From Drosophila pseudoobscura (taxonomy: Eukaryota; Arthropoda; Insecta; Diptera; Drosophilidae): a stretch of DNA of 64,000 nt. Below, piece by piece: positions 10,391 through 24,061 of this stretch (position 1 is the first letter of the stretch; each line of letters starts with the position of its first letter). The stretch spans positions 2,418,001-2,482,000 of the forward strand of contig NC_046679.1 in the NCBI RefSeq assembly GCF_009870125.1. The letters run 5' to 3'. The notes beneath the pieces are model-generated. The model saw only the letters and a program-made list of their open reading frames with translations. It was not told the DNA's origin and ran no database searches. The translations under genes were made by a program, and so were the position numbers.

Positions 10391-12110
10391 GCCGGCAGAG
10401 CTACTTAGATAACGTTTAAAAGCCAACGACAGGAAACTTAAGTCATAACACTTTAAATAACGGCAAGAATCAGCAGCTCCACGGTGCACCCACTGCCAGC
10501 AAGCCTCAATCCAGGGTACAGGGTAGTGCCAAAAAAGGGAACGACTACTACTACGACCACGAGACTACGTTGACGTTGACAACGCTTCATTGCAGCAATT
10601 TGCATTTTAAGTTGCTAATGACAAAAGTTATAATTGCATAACGCTCAGCTCAGCATGGAGGACCACCAGCGGCAACCAGGACGAGGACGAGTATGAGTAC
10701 GAGGACAGGGTACTCCAGCAAGTCCCGTGTGAGTGTAAGTGTGAGTGAGTAAGTGCAAGTGTAAGAGTGCGACACACCGAATGACACATGTGTATTGTGT
10801 TGTCGCTGTGTAAAGGTGTTCGTGGGGGTTCTGAATGGGGTGCGCTCACAGCTTGTTGCAAGGCACAGCCGGAAATGAAAAGTAAATCAAATGAGTTGCC
10901 ATTGCCGAGTGCGCTGCAAGTGCGTACTTCATCAGTTCGCGCGAAAAGGACTGGGGACCGGTCCTTGCAGTTCCGTGGCCTTCTGCCTTTTTGTCCGTTT
11001 CCGATTCTACCAAAAACTTTCCCCATTCAGTGCCCATTTTCATGCCTATCCGAACGTCAGAGGGAATAGGCGACATTTCCATTGCTGATTGCTCAATTTT
11101 TATTTTGGTGAATGTCCCAAGGCTCTTTAAGGACCCCTCCATCCTCTCCACCTGTATCGTAATTCCTTAAAGGAGCTAATCATATTCAATAGAAGGACAA
11201 TGCAATGCCATCAACAAATTCAATTACTCTTGCTTAACCAGAAAAAGAAAGCATAAAGGCGAGAGTGGTAGGTAGAAAGTGGAAAGGTGGCAAAGAAAAG
11301 CGCATTTTCCATTTTGCAAAATGTCAAACACAATGTGGCCTTGGGCTGGGCTCGGCTCATTAAAGCACGCGAATACACACAAGCAGACACAGACACACAA
11401 ACAGAGATGCATTTCCCCAGGGAAAGCGAAAGAGAGAGCGCGCACACCTGTGCATGAACATGCCCGTGCACCGTGCACCGCGTATGTGTATTTGTACGTG
11501 CATGTGTATTTGTATGGAGGCGCAAATAAGAAAAGCTCTTTAGCAAAAAGCAGCAGCAGCACACAAACATAAACAGAAAGAACAAGAGATGGAGGGGGCT
11601 AAAGTGTGAGAGAGACAGACACTTACAGATAAGCTCACATGTGATTCCATGTCTTTTCCGTTCTTTGAGGTCACTTTGACAACTGGCAACCGAACCGCAG
11701 CTAACTGTGGCAGCTTTACCACTTACCAGGCATCCGACGAGCAGCTTAAACAGGAGAGGGTACACAGAGACCCAGAAACAAACAGAGACAAACACAGAGA
11801 GAGAGAGAAAGAGAGAGAAAAACGAATGCCACTTGGCATGGAGTATCATTAGAGAAAAATGTTAAATACACTTAAAACAGGAGGAGTTTAAAAGTCAAAA
11901 GCGTATGAGTACGAAATAAAAATAAAATGCAACAACATTATGCCAGAGCCCCAGAAAACAGAAAGTAGAAAGTAGAAAGCAGAAAGAGTGTGCACAAAAA
12001 TTAGAAAACATGGCCCACAAATGGTGACCAGGAGGAGGAGGAGCGGGTCGAAGCAGGGGTTTCTACAGTCTACCCACTAAAAGCGAGTGTAAATACTTTA
12101 TTTTGTGTAC

Positions 12111-12330
12111 CCGGTATTCATACGAGTACCATCGGGTATATTGTATTCCCATTAAGAATATCCCATCCTAATGTAAATATCTTGCATGGATCACGAGAGC
12201 TATGTGCGATTGAGAGCATCGGTATCCATCCATTTGTAGTCCCAACTTTAAAGACAGATGCAGATATTAACTGTTCAACCGATCCATCATAACTCATTGC
12301 AATTGTAAAGTTATTATACACAAACTATGA
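12111..12330. repeat. Possible degenerate dispersed repeat (TACCCGG class)
   Basis: It opens TACCCGGTATTCATACGAG and has GGGTATA shortly after, resembling the TACCCGG... start seen again at 20519 and 25027. The rest is AT-rich and too decayed to align by eye. Confidence 0.3.
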
Positions 12331-12615
12331 AATATCATGCGAGTCTGAAAAAGGGTGTCTTATCGTGTCTTAACGGGTATCTTATAGTCTTCTATAACAT
12401 TCTGTCCACTTCGTTTCTTCTGCGGCATCCTTGTTGTTGCGGTTGTTGTTTTTAATATAAAAACGTTGTTGCTGACGCTGCTTGTTTTTAGTTTTTACCC
12501 GCTCCAGTCTCTCCGACAGCAACATCGAGGAACAGCAACATACATAATACACGGATCCACCCTCTTTTTCTCTGGACTGGACCACAACTAACCCCACTCG
12601 GCCCATCGACCAGGC

Positions 12616-12643
12616 CGGGGCAGGGGCAGGGGCAGGGGCAGGG
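12616..12643. repeat. (GGGGCA)n tract
   Basis: Four GGGG runs spaced by CA, a sequence able to form a G-quadruplex on this strand. A similar but irregular GGGG/CAGG tract lies at about 15765-15800. Confidence 0.8.
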
Positions 12644-13459
12644 TCCTCGACGTAAATAGAAAATGCTAAGCAGCAAAAGAAAGCCAAAAGGGACAGGACG
12701 CCAAAAATGAAATATAAATAAATGTGCATGCCAAAGCAGAAAATCAAAGGGCACACATTATGCATATTGCATACGTCTTCCAACCTCCCCGTACCCCGTA
12801 CCCCTGCCCTACTTTATAAATTATTAATTGACCCACACAGAACAGCCACTTGGAACAAAAGATACACTCATTCCCCCTGGCAAGTAGCTGGCGGACTAGA
12901 GGGAACAGAAAATCACTAAAAAGACTCACAGGTGGATGCAATTCGAGTCGACGCTGAATGTCAATATAAATCAAGGGAAAACGTTGCAAATTTCCACCGC
13001 CAGTCACCTGAGAAAGTAACCACATTTGGCATATGCATTTCCACTTACGGGGTACATATAAAACCACTTTGCCTGCACTGAAACTGCAATAGAAATCGAA
13101 GAGAAAGCGACTATTTAATACCCTAAAGCTGCTCCCTTTTTTCCGGGGGCACTGTAATACCTTTTGAGACCATTAAATAGCCCAAAGGGACACCGGGAAA
13201 TCCTTTGATACTATTATACACATATGTATGTGTGTATAGCATGTACCCAAAAGTTGATTCTTTTAGCAGGAAAACTATAAAACCCTTGTGCATTTCACAG
13301 CATACGATTGAAGGAGCAGACTTTCGGCCCAGCCCCTTGCCATTCCATTGGTTGTCCAATATCGAGTTATGGCCAAGTACAACTAATGGGCAAACCAAAT
13401 CGTTTTACAGCCACGTCCTTTGGCCTCTGGCTGGCTTATTATGTTCTCTCCTCTCTCTC

Positions 13460-13511
13460 CACTCCACTCCACTCCACTCCACTCCACTGCAGTGCAGTGC
13501 AGTGCATGCAT
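13460..13511. repeat. Back-to-back pentanucleotide repeats (ACTCC)n and (GCAGT)n
   Basis: About six ACTCC units pass directly into about four GCAGT units and then TGCATGCA. Confidence 0.9.
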
Positions 13512-13931
13512 AAGATAATCATATTTCTTCCCCACATGCTGTCTCCTTCCCAGTCCTTGCAGTCTTCCCAGTCTCCCCTTGCAACTAAATAATACAAACT
13601 ATGAGTAAGTGTGTACAAGCCGGGCTGGCAAATTATGGCTAGGACCCTCGAGGGGCGGTGCTAGGGGCTCCTACTGCATTTGCCAGCTGGCAGCAAGTGT
13701 GGCCCGCACACCGCAGGAAAACTAAAAAGGAAAGCGGCTAAAGTAGCTGCCAACAACAAAACCGAGCCGAACCGAACCGAACCAAACGGAACAAGAACAA
13801 CAAAAGTCAAATTAAATTTCGCATAATGTTTTTTTGTTCCGCTGGGGTAAAAGTTTTCTGTTTTTGCGGCTTGGCTGGAACGGAACTTTCTTTTCGGTTG
13901 CTTTTTTCCATTTTTCATTTTCATTTTTTGT

Positions 13932-13947
13932 GTTTTTTTTTTTTTTT
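13932..13947. repeat. Poly-T tract
   Basis: A T run of about 16 bases in a T-rich region from 13915. Confidence 0.85.
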
Positions 13948-16900
13948 GGGTTTTGTTTCCCTGCCAGCCACATGTCACATTTACTTTTATTTGTTGTTTT
14001 GGCGCAGTTTTCTTGTGCAGTTTCACATTTGATGAAAAATCGCTGCTACGAACTTGAACCAAATATGCGGTTATGCAGCACTTGCACTGCTGTCCTTTGT
14101 CCTTTTTTGTCTTTGGTCCTGAACGCTGAGACAGCTGCTCAGATAAGGAGCAGCAGCATTTGTGTAAGAAACTTTCTTTGGAACACAAATCAAAAGTGGC
14201 CCAATGAGGCACACGAATCTAATTAGTTTGCCAGCTTAACGCAGCTGCAGAGAGCAGCCTCAGAGCGGAAACGGAAGTTTGCCATCGCCATTCGCCCATT
14301 CGCCATTCGCCATTGTTGTGTGCTCTTCAAGCAATTAGCCAAACTAAAGACTCTGCTTTGCCCTCTCTCCAAACCCTGTCCCTGTCCCTGTCCCCACTCC
14401 GGTTCCAGTCAATGCATGTTGGCAAGCAAAGCGTCGGTCCCATTCAAGCATGGGCCTAGTGTCAACCAACCAAAACCTGGCCAGAACCGTCCCGGCCTGA
14501 AACCTCATCGGGGAAGCGTTGGAAACAATGGCCACACGCCGACGACACACGTACAACAATCTAAACACAGGGCAGTAGCGGCTATTCTACTCTTTACCAC
14601 GCTCTCTCCTAACCTGTTCTATCCTCCACCTGTTCTACGGGTATCCTCAGTAGTGTGTGTGGCGCTAATCTCCACTAAATTGTTGTTTATTTTTTGGCTT
14701 TAAACGCTGTGTTTAGTCCTGGCCCTTGTCGTTGTCGCTGTCGCTGTCGTTGTCGTCGTAGTGGCTGTCGCTATCCTTCGCTGATTTTGCGTGGCAATTG
14801 GCCATTGAGCGAACTGGCTAATTAGCCAGGGCTTTTTGTCCACTACAACAGCAATGGCAACAGAAGGCAGGAAAGGGCGGTGAGCAGTCAGGCCTAGTCC
14901 CTCGGTTTGGCATATTAAAAATTAATACGTCAAGTCCTGGGGACAAAAGTGTAAATGCATATTTATGAGCTACTCAGGCGCTCAGCTCAGTCCACAGCGG
15001 AGGGCTTGTGATTAGCTGCAGTTAGATTGTAGATAGATTGTACGTTGGGCGGGAAGGGGGACGAGGGGACTTTAGCCGAAAGACTATTATTACGTGGCGA
15101 GGGCGTGCCACAAGGAAATGACAGGCTAAATTGCAGGACCTGCAACATTGAACCGCAATACCAACGTACACCCAACCATTCGTAATTAGTATTCTTCAGT
15201 GAATCTTTTATGTGTGGGTGCCGTGGCCGTGCCGTATGGCTATGCTAAGTAATTTTCCAGCTGAAAAAGCTGGAGGAATTTCCACTTTTACGCACCCACC
15301 AAAGCATGGCCAAAGCCTCGACTGAGATGTTACACACTTTTACACACTTTTGTCATCTAATTTTTGTCCTAGAGCCAGCCAACTGCAATTCCCCAAATGA
15401 GTCAAAAGCTGCAAAATGTGCGGCGATGACGCAGGGGCGTCCCGGCTTTTAGCTTTGGCAAGCTTCTGGCTGGCAGGTGCATGACCATGGCTATGGCTAT
15501 GATGGTGTCGCAGTGCCAGCAGAGATGTTGCAGCTCGGCCAGGTGCGCCCTGGCAAATTCTATTAACGCTTTTCTTGCCAGACTCAAAGGATTGTTCTTC
15601 TCTGTGGGCATTACTTTGGAAATTCTCCATTGCATCGCATCGCAACGCATCGGCATTGCTGCAAACCACAAAGTTGCGCTCAACAGGGCATGAAACGTAA
15701 TTAGTTTTTAATTGATTTAAGCACAAGTAATGTTGATTAAACGAAGGCTGCACCCGAGAGAGTGGCAGGAGCAGGGGAAGGGGCAGGGGCACGGGCAGAG
15801 GCAGGCAGTATGACAGTAAGCCACCGCCCGTCCCCCATGAAGCCGGGTCTCGTCCCTGACAACAATGTGACAGCGACACATGCAACATCTCCCCAGTGCG
15901 AGAGCAGCCAAAGCTCTTTTGCGGAGGCTCTCATATTTTCTGTCGAGCTGTCATGTGACTGCAACTGAGCAAAGTTGCATGCAGTCCCGTTGACAGCACA
16001 CAACAAAAGTCCTGACACTGTGTGGCAGCAGCAGCAGCAGCATCAGAAGCAGTAGCTGCATAAAAAGGAGCAACAAAGTGAGACAGTTGCAGAGGTCCCC
16101 GCAGTGCCGTCGAAGTTCATTGGGGCAGACCGCAAAAGACAGCGTCTTCTGAGGACACGCACCCCAGGCGGCGTACCTCAGAGCATGTGCCGCACCGGGT
16201 CCAGGGAGCCCCGAGAAGATGTTCGTTCGCCATACCAACAGGCAACAGCGAACAGCCAACAAACTTGCCAAATGAGTTAGCCCTGGCCACTTAGCCAAGT
16301 TGGCACCGAGGCGTGGAAGCCCTGTTCCTGTCAGATTGGATTGGCGGTCCTGGTACTCGTACCATCTGGCGACGGGGCTACGGTTTGCCTATCTTCGGTT
16401 ATTTGCACTCGATGTGCGCTAATTTGATTGTGTTCATGTGATAAACAGGACTCGACCCTCGACCCTTGCTCTTGCTCTCTGGATCTCCGCTCGACACAGT
16501 ATAAATGAGCTCCGGTAGGCCGTGAGAGACTTCCGACGACGCGACGATAGGGCACATATACACACACACACACCCACTCACATCCGGTGGCAAATAATTT
16601 TTTGGGGGGTGCCTCTAATACGATTTTGTGCGATTTATTTGCCAAGCATGTTGAAAGACAAAGAACCCGGCTACGGTTGAGGCTACGACTACGGCTCAGA
16701 TCCAGCGAGTCCTGAACTTTGCTTCCACCATGCAGATAAGACCAGGGCCGGGCAGAGGAAGAACTATGCAAAGTAATCAAGGAAACGTAAACGGAAAGCG
16801 TCTAGGCACAGAGAACACGATATCTTAATGAAGTATCGATTGCCAGCTAGGCTTTCCTCCGGCACCGGCTCCGGCTCCAGCTGCTGCTCCTGCTCCTGCT

Positions 16901-19900
16901 CCTCCTCTCACCAGCACCGTAAGCTATTTCCTTGAAATAGCAGTCGTCCCCTGTGTGGGTGAAAGATATTTTTAAATGACATTTCAGTGGAAAGACACAA
17001 TGGCCTGGCCAAAGATCTAGCACACTTTTCCTTCTAATTATGTCTTAGCCAGAGCCAAGCATTATAAAACGAATGGGTTACGCCCTGGTTTCTTTCTCTA
17101 TTCAAGCTGCAAGTTCCTCGGGAAAATTACTTGAAACTTATCAAATTCCTTGACATTAATTTGTTTCTCTTCCCACTGTACTCGTTCCGGATTTTACTTT
17201 GGCTACATTACGGGCTTTATTTGCTTGTTTAACGCTTATCGGATCTCTGGCCCCCGGGCATGTTGCTGGCCTCCGTGTGTCTGTCTGTCTGTCCGTCTGT
17301 CCGTCTGTCAGTCACTCTTCATTGATATCTGGCCTATCAGTTCATGGCAACCAATCCTCTAACAGCAGGGGGCGTGTCAAAAGCTTTTGCTTTTGTTGTT
17401 TAATTATTTAAAATGCGAAAACTTTTGGTTTTCTTGATGGCTTTTTTTTGGTTGTTACAGTCTGAAAGTCTGAAAAACACGCATGTGAAATCCCAAATGA
17501 GTTCATTAAGAAAATGCTGGCGGAAACGAGGACAAGCTGAAGTTCTCTGTATTCTCGGGCAGGTATTTCGGTTTAGTCGAGCAGAGCTCGCTAAATATTC
17601 AATAAGCGGCAATTTTTGTAGCATACAAATGGGCGCATTAGGGCGTAATTTACAATCGACGCGCTGTCAGAGGCAAAATATGCGCACAAAAGTCACAGAA
17701 GGAGGCAGCAACTGAGACTGTGGAGAAAGTCAGAGGCAGATACTGAGACAAGATAAAAGGCTGAGAAAGAGACGGAGACTGCGAAAGAGAAAGACCCAGC
17801 AACTCAGGACTCAGTCAGAGGTGTAGTTTCAGTGCTATAGAATGGATGCCTCTCTTCCTCCCTCACTGGCAGAATATTTATGCATGCATGAGTTGGTGTG
17901 TGCTTTTGTGTCAGTGTATGTGTAACCAAATGAGTCAAAAGGGAAACATTACTCATGCCAAAGAATACCGAACCGAACCGAGCCGAACAGAATGAAATGC
18001 TCGCCAAATCAATGAAGTGCAGTGCCCCTTGAATCCAATGCAATGCCCTTAAGCCTCATCCGGCAGCTAAATTGAAAACTGCTATCAACACAGTTTTAAT
18101 TAGTAAAAAATAATAAAGAAGACGGCTTGGGAAAAAAGATGTGCCAAATGGAATGAAATTCATTTAGGGGCTTCCTCCCCCGGGCTTCCCCCCCAGAACC
18201 CAGCTCTAGACTCCGTCTTGGCCCCAGCGAAATCGTAATAGAACTGCCCAAAAAAGATGCCAAGGTAAAACGTCTGGCGGTGCAGTCGACACACCCGGTC
18301 ACTGCCTTCTAGCTCCTACTGATTTCCACCCACATCCCCCCTAACACCCCCTCCACGGACTGGCAGCGTCTCGTCGCCTGCTTTTGGCCTAACTTTGCTG
18401 CTTGTTAGGAGGAAACAATGTCAAACTCATTAGTGCTCCCAAAAGGCTTTCTTTTACAGTGTCGCACACAAACTTACACTCACTCACACATACACACTCG
18501 ACAGGTTTCCTTCCCCCTCCTCTAAGGAGTGTCCTTGCGCGAATGTGTGTGTGTGTGTGGGAGAGCAGACGCTTTGAACTTTTTCTTAGCGTATACTTAA
18601 TGGATTAATGAGATTTTTTGTTTGCCCAAGCCAACAGCATGCGAAGGCGCCTAGAAAAACGAAAAGTGGGATGAAAAAGCGGAAGGAGGAAAGTCGTAGA
18701 AATGACGCTACAGAGAAGGGCACCAGTGGCAGAAAGGAGCAGATGGAGAAGAGAAGTAAAAAAGGGGCAGAGAGAAGGACTAGAAGATGGAGAGGGCTAG
18801 CAAGGTACTGCTGCTGGAGTGTGGCCTGAACCATTTTTAAAGGTAAACACTGTTTATGTGTTAAAAAACGGTGCCAAAGAGCGCAGCACCGAGGGCGAGA
18901 ACGAGGTCGCCCTGAGAGAAATTTGAAAAGAAAGCTGCCACCGAGGCTAGCGTCTACCATCTTAGGACATGCTTAGTTATCCGCCGAAACCTTGTACTGA
19001 TAGATTCGTCCAAAGAGCCGCACTCTACTACGTCTCGTAAGCTCTCCAATCAGCTCCAGTGCTGGCCATATATCCCGCAGTTGCCGTACAAATCCGTTTA
19101 TCTTTCAACATAACCACAAACAACAAGCTAACAAAACACTCAGCCATGGCTCTACCGAGCAATTGCGTGGACACCTACCGTTTTCCGCCCGGGCCAGCCA
19201 GCTCAGAGATCAGAGCCCCTCTTTAGTGTCATAATCACCCGCAACATGAAAGGCAAGAAGCGTTGACACTTTTTTCCACACTTGGCCGAAGCCAAGCCCC
19301 GGCCCCATGCGGATCAGGAAAGGAGGCAGTAGCTGGAGGTGGAGCTAGAAAGAAGCAGGTGGCTTGGACTTGGACCAGGACTGACTTTGAATTATTTGTT
19401 TACCTGGTAGGCACCTCACCCCCACCCCACCTGCCTTGCCTGCCTTTCTGCCTGCCAGTCACCATTCTGGGAGAAGGCTGCTGCACCCATAGTTGGCCTT
19501 AGCCTCCGTCATTGTTGTGGCCAACACGCACCATTGTGCGTAACAAATCGCAGCCATAAACAGGCAACGGCAATGGCCAAGAACCCACACACACAGCGGA
19601 GAGCTGGGAAGGGAGGATAAGCTGCCAGGACTTGGAGGAGGCTGAGCTGCCATAATAATTCACAATTTTTCACAGTTAAGTGTCAGCGGTTGCGTCGCTC
19701 GCAATTGTCGAGCCCCCAAGCCCCCTCCCTTTAAGCGGGCTGGCATTAAATCAAGCAAACGACCTGAAAGTAAGAAATAAAGCTTAGCTCCCCGAGTCCT
19801 GATTGGTCCGACTGGCTCGCGCAATATTCGCTGTGTCCGGACAGGGGCAGGTGCACTCGCAACAATTGCAACCAAATACGAGCCGGAATACACACCAGTT

Positions 19901-20517
19901 GACAGTGACAAGCCCATTAGCCCCTGGTAAAGAGCATTGTTTGACTAAAGCGACAAGAGGATGCAGCCTGCGGGAGGGCCACATGCTGCAGCACCCACGC
20001 AGCGAGTCCTGCAACTGCAGCGGGCATTTATTTGGTTGCCCGATGTAGCCATTGCTCTTGGTGTTTCCGGCGATGCAAAGCCACTTTAACTGTCACCACC
20101 AGAAACATCAGCTAAAACATCAGCCAAAACCAGCAACAGCTACGGCCACAGCTATAGCCAGCGTATGCAAAGAGACTGCACTTGGCGGCGGCCCACTCGG
20201 ACCCACACACGCACACACACACACACAGACACGCACTTGACAGCTCATGAGAGGAGAGGCGACACATCCCTATTTCTTAGCTGCTTGCCAGCTTTTTGGC
20301 TGAGGGTGTATGTTTTTGTTGTCCGACTTACACTTGTACGGATTTATTATTATGTTCTTCTGTCTTCAAGAGTTGACATACGAGTATGTATGATCTGCAA
20401 CAATTTTTCATAGCAGAGAAACACTGGATGGAAATAAGTTGTTGCCTTCGAACTTGTTAGATGAACATTTTTACAGACCATTCTTTTTGATGTACATAAT
20501 CTAATAATCCTTTGTTT

Positions 20518-20660
20518 TACCCGGAAATCAAAGAGTATAAAGGAATGAAATTCGAATCAAATGCGTCATTGGAGGGAAATGCGGAACGAGCTGCATCCGG
20601 CCCATTTCCAAACACCGATACCACAAGATATGGTCTTCTACGAAGTCTCGATTTCGGGTC
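20518..20660 (+). repeat. Possible degenerate dispersed repeat (TACCCGG class)
   Basis: It starts TACCCGGAAATCAAAGAGTA and then has ATGAAATTCGAATC, a layout like the copy at 25027. No coding capacity. Confidence 0.35.
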
Positions 20661-21690
20661 CTTTTTACAGTACGTTTTACACTTTTTTCTTTCTTAGATA
20701 GAATATGAATACGTATGAAAGCAAAACTGCACAACTCCCTTTCACTTTTCGCAAGGATTATTACCATTTCAAACAATTTTTAAATTGTATAACACAGCTT
20801 CTCGAACTGAATAAAAACTTTCTATTAACCAATTTCAGGTGGCAACATGTAGAAAAATCTCTGTGCAGCCAGGAGAGGAAGTTACATATATGATTTGTAT
20901 GCCACTTGTCCAGTGTCCTTCCTTATGCCCCGCCACTTGCCACACCATAAAGTGGAAAACTTTTCGCGCAAAGCTTCTTTTGTTTTCCACCCCAACTTGT
21001 CCAAGAAATATTATTGTATTTTCTAATAAAAGAAACTGCAATGCAATGTGGAATGTGGAATGTACTCGACAAAAATCATTTCCCCTGGCCTCGGACGAAG
21101 GAACTCTGCCACGGACTCAGGTGGCATGCAAATAAATGTGCCATAAAATTTATTAAAATTGCTTTGTGTTCGATTGTGCAACAGTTGGGCCGCAGTTGTG
21201 TCGACTGGTGTCTTCCTTTTTTTGTGTAGAACAAATAAGTTGGCCAGGAGCTTTGTTTGTTTTTCCTTTCCGCCTGGCCCCCGGGAGACCAGAAACCCGT
21301 GCCGCCAATGAAAACTATTCCCTGGCAATGGACACAGAAGTGGGGAAAATCAACGGAAGCGGAAACTTGTTTTCTGTGCCGAGTTTTCGCCGAGTTGTCT
21401 AAGGCCCAAACAAACAGCGCAAGTTAGTTGCAGTCTAAGGACTTACCCCTTGGCCAGGTTTCCTTTCCTCCCCTGCTCCCGTCCTGTCCCTACCTCTTTC
21501 CCCTGGTTCCGTGCAGTTCTCTCACCATCCCATTCTCTCGACTGACTGCAACTCTCAAGTTTTAAACATTTTCATTAGCGTTAATTAATTTGAAATATTC
21601 TTTTTTTCCCTGCTCTCCTTTTTTTTGCGTTTGCTGTGTGCAAGCAAATTATTCAACGTGGCCGGGACTGTGCTGATGAGGGGGTTTGGC

Positions 21691-21714
21691 GGTAGTGGGT
21701 AGTGGGTAGTGGGA
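21691..21714. repeat. (GTAGTGG)n tract
   Basis: Three to four GGG runs separated by TAGT, a candidate G-quadruplex. Confidence 0.75.
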
Positions 21715-24024
21715 GGACTAAAACCTCTTACGTTGGTCTAAACTCAAAAGCGCATTTAAGGGCAGCATCAGCAGAAAAGGACCCACCGCAGCAAGACCGA
21801 GAGAGGGAGAACCAGGGAGCCATTGCACGGTCGGCTGGCCAGCGCTAGCCGCAATTTTTAATTACGCGAAAGCCGATCCGATCCGCAACAGTTTTGGCTT
21901 TTGCATCATCCCCAACATGTTGCGGGCAGCGCCAGCAGAAGCAGCAGGAGCAGGGAGAGTCGTGGGCGTGGCCAGCGAGTTGCAAAGATTTTGGCCGCAG
22001 GACAAACGTTTAATAAGCCCAGGCCAGGCGCAAGATTGAGGCCGTTATGAGGTCATCCCCTGCCAAGTGCAGGCTGAAGGACTGAATGACTTAAATTATA
22101 AGCGACTGAAGGACTGACAGAGGCAATGATTGAAGAACTTTGAGACTGACTGAAGATTGCATTCCCTGGCTTGCTTTTTATGAGAAAATTTCAACCTTCT
22201 AGATACAGATACCTTAGCTAGTTCCAACTTAATTGCTGTGCCCGAGAATGCAATCAATTGGAATGAATGCTGCCTCAAACAGTTGTCACTTGCCACTTGC
22301 CACTCTCTCGTTGTTCCTATCTTTGGATTTCTATCTCAAGGCAAATGCAATCTTCGCGCAGCCACACTATCAACACTCCACTCTGATTTTATTAACCAAC
22401 TTTTGCGGCACTCTCGGAACGGTCAAGAATAGATGGGGCCCGGGCCACAGAAAGTTGCAACCGCAACAATTGAGTTCATAACTTGGAATATTTAGCAAAA
22501 GAGGTTCGGGGTTCGGGGCTCGGGACTCGGTTCCCTTTGCGCTTTTGCCCAGCGTCTTTATGGCTGTTGGCAGTTCCTTTTTCCACCATCCAGGTGGAAC
22601 TTATTAACTACCTCAGAAATACAAAGTTACGTTACCAGTCGCTGATTGCCTGCCTCCTGGCCACTGGCCACTGGCTACCGGCTCCTGGTACCTGGTACAT
22701 GGCTCTTGGTTCCTGATTTCTTCGCTGAATCGCTGCAGGTGGTCGATTCCTTTCTCTCGACGACCCTCGACGGAACTGAATTACACAATATCGCATGTAA
22801 AAGAGTTTGTTATTATTGTTTGTTGGGTTTGGCGTGCAATGCTTTAATAATTCATGTGCGACAGGCAGAAGCTGCCCGCCTGGGCAGCAGCTTAATTAAA
22901 GCCGATTCTCCCTGCCATTTGCCGAAGCTCCTTTCGAGTGTATTTGCACAAAGGACTCTCTAACTAATGCACTGGACCGCAGGCCGCAGCTGGACGGGGT
23001 CCGGCACAAAAACTAAATTATGCTGATAAAACTGGGCGCTGCAAAAGTCACGTTAAATGAGGAGGGGGCTCAGGGCGACAAGATATACACGACTTCCTCT
23101 TTCCGTCCGGACCGACTACGTGAGCCTGGCAAAGTCATATGTGTGCGTTTGCCTCACTGTGTGCCAGATAGTTGAAGTGCGACCGGCAACAAAGCGGTGG
23201 AGGGGCTGAGGGATAGTCCCTCTTTTGGACAAAATTATTTTTGTTGATTTAACTAAATGGCGACAAGTTCAACGAGTGTCACAGATGAGATTATAAGCGG
23301 GTAAGGCGAGGTCCCCACGTACCCAGATGGCAGCCAGCGCCCAAGGGCAGACATCAAGAGGAAGCCACTTGTGCATACAGTGCTGTGAAATAGTATGCCG
23401 ACGCAGACCAATTCAAGATTGTTTTCGGTCATTCATCCAAGGGCCAAATGACATTCTAGATTATGATAAAAATGGTGGTCTAGAAATCGTAACTTAAGTC
23501 ATGATTTCTGGGCCCAGTAACGACGGCTGGCCAGATACTTTCAGCCCGGACTGTATCCTAGTTTGGTTAAACATATGCCCTCACTAAGCTTTTGCCTAAA
23601 CAAACACAGACAGATAAACCAAAGGGCGGAGGCGGGAACGGAGACCGAGACGGAGACTTCACACGAGCCCGAGCCAGAGCCAGAGCCAGAGAGATGGCCA
23701 AAGTTTGAATAGCAAAACGCCGCCTTCCATATTGAATTAAACGTTTTAATATGCGGCCAGCTAGCAAATTTATAGTTTGGCTTTGAATTAGCATATGTGT
23801 GTGTCTGTGTGTGTGAGTGTGTGTGCGAGAGAGGAAGCGGATATGCAGATGGCGGCCATTTCTTTCGCAGGCTAAGCATTCGACAGGCAAGGACCAAACC
23901 TAAACCGAACCGAACCCAATTTGAACAAATTGTGTGCACAAAAGCGCTCATGCAGATGTGTGAAAAGGAGTGAGAGGAATAGAGAAGGATAGAAAGAGAG
24001 AAAAACTAGCCGTGAATGACAGAG

Positions 24025-24028
<4 letters not shown>

Positions 24029-24058
<30 letters not shown>
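24029..24058. repeat. (GA)n microsatellite
   Basis: Fifteen GA units. Long GA tracts are binding sites for GAGA factor (Trl) in flies, but this one is not near a recognised promoter. Confidence 0.9.

Positions 24059-24061
<3 letters not shown>

Larger units (their letters stand above)
2840..12100. other. Non-coding DNA, first part of a 29 kb gene-free block
   Basis: No reading frame here has a signal peptide, domain, splice pattern or codon character that I would accept. The open frames are mostly translations of simple repeats (TG, GCT/CAG, GA, CA). Visible contents are the microsatellites and the dispersed repeat listed separately, a 9-bp repeat at 10342-10390, and AT-rich stretches (for example 5340-5420 and 8760-8815). 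It is most easily read as intergenic or intronic regulatory DNA. Confidence 0.6.
12340..20500. other. Non-coding DNA, second part of the gene-free block
   Basis: No supportable gene. Contents are simple repeats (GGGGCA, ACTCC, a T tract, AACCG, TGTC and CA runs) in ordinary intergenic sequence. Open frames over 100 codons here are low in complexity and lack splice or promoter context. Confidence 0.6.

Noticed and set aside
11220-11849. 209-codon minus-strand open frame
   Set aside because: Composition is Leu/Ser/Cys/Val-rich from GA, CA and CAG repeats; no domain, promoter or splice sites.
13460-13511. Short direct repeats considered as a CRISPR-like array
   Set aside because: They are contiguous pentanucleotide repeats without spacers, in a eukaryotic genome.
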